Shown: positions 63,752 to 64,000 of the stretch, one piece after another
How positions within the stretch are numbered: the first letter of the stretch is position 1
Layout: every line of letters starts with the position of its first letter
NCBI RefSeq assembly: GCF_018224925.1
Contig: NZ_JAGTUF010000001.1
Location: 558,001-622,000 of the forward strand
Direction: 5' to 3'
Source: Magnetospirillum sulfuroxidans
GTDB taxonomy: Bacteria > Pseudomonadota > Alphaproteobacteria > Rhodospirillales > Magnetospirillaceae
Length of the DNA: 64,000 nucleotides
Made by a program: the position numbers and the translations under genes
The notes under the pieces: generated by a model
Told to the model about the DNA's origin: nothing
Databases searched by the model: none
What the model saw: the letters and a program-made list of their open reading frames with translations, nothing else

Positions 63752-64000
63752 GTGCAAAACCGGCAAGAAACCGCCAACGGTCAGCGCCGCGAGTTTGAAT
63801 TAGGCGACGAAGAATTCCGCTTCCTGGCGTCCTTCATGTCGCGGGAAACCGGCATCGTCTTGTCCGAGCACAAACGGGAAATGGTCTGTGGCCGCTTGGT
63901 CAAGCGTTTGCGTGCCCTGGGCCTGCGTGAATTCAGCGAATATTGCGATATGTTGCGCGGTCGCCAAGGGGCGGCCGAGGTGGAAAACCTGGTTAACGCC
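63752..64000 (+). CDS. cheR: Chemotaxis methyltransferase CheR (N-terminal part)
   Basis: 83 codons before the window ends, starting at GTG 63752 after GGGGGGGAA. The N-terminal helical domain is recognisable: FRFLASFMSRETGIVLSEHK, then MVCGRLVKRLRALGLREFSE. CheR adds methyl groups to receptor glutamates and would bind the DWAEF tail of the receptor upstream. The SAM-binding domain lies outside the window. Confidence 0.93.
   Translation, partial: MQNRQETANGQRREFELGDEEFRFLASFMSRETGIVLSEHKREMVCGRLVKRLRALGLREFSEYCDMLRGRQGAAEVENLVNA

Noticed and set aside
61901-63766. 621-codon open frame antisense to the chemoreceptor
   Set aside because: Gly/Asp-rich mirror of a repetitive coiled-coil gene; resembles RTX repeats by chance only.

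Overview
The window is a gene-dense, GC-rich piece of a Gram-negative alphaproteobacterial chromosome. The long chain rpsB-tsf-pyrH-frr-uppS-cdsA-dxr-rseP-bamA-skp-lpxD-fabZ-lpxA-lpxI-lpxB, the use of LpxI, the hpnC-hpnD-hpnE hopanoid genes beside an NDUFAF6-like gene, a STAS-cheY-cheA-cheW-mcp-cheR cluster and the many taxis and second-messenger proteins suggest a Rhodospirillales member, most likely Magnetospirillum-like. That placement is inference. I see no magnetosome genes, tRNA, rRNA, insertion sequence, prophage or CRISPR array. No gene-free stretch exceeds 300 bases; the longest is 20114-20393.

Layout. 1-100 is the start of an exported or membrane-anchored protein. 282-1592 is a PleD-shaped protein that has lost the signalling residues of all three domains; a FrnE-like thiol oxidoreductase follows. 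2257-3846 encodes an inverse-autotransporter-like outer-membrane protein. 3928-9851 holds mfd, sdhE and recG. 9838-15850 (minus) is a type I export unit: two different ABC permease/ATPases, a HlyD adaptor and a DUF502 protein. argE follows. 17121-20113 (minus) is an operon of two PstS-like binding proteins and a membrane-tethered TAXI-type binding protein, with no transporter permease. 20394-22872 holds a drug/metabolite exporter, a BON-domain protein and an unrecognised protein with a C-terminal helix-turn-helix. 22924-37738 (minus) is the translation, isoprenoid, phospholipid, outer-membrane assembly and lipid A supercluster, ending in gloA.

37916-49621 is a mixed region: murein endopeptidase MepA, an HD-GYP phosphodiesterase, a lipid-kinase/metallophosphoesterase pair, a Cache-domain chemoreceptor, a cytochrome c, a tandem-ACT protein, a phytase-like lipoprotein, a Crp/Fnr regulator, a DUF2892 protein and bifunctional PutA. 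49689-53415 holds an NDUFAF6-like pseudo-synthase divergent from hpnCDE (squalene synthesis for hopanoids). sodB, pal, a split YeeE/YedE transporter and rimO come next.

57370-64000 is the most interesting part. A small PAS protein closely resembling photoactive yellow protein (PYP), but with the chromophore cysteine replaced by tryptophan, is divergent from a chemotaxis operon: STAS, cheY, cheA, cheW, an MCP with a C-terminal CheR-tether pentapeptide, and cheR (cut by the window end). cheY carries a one-base frameshift directly after its phospho-acceptor aspartate. A sensor without its known cofactor site beside a taxis operon is the best candidate here for an undescribed input system.
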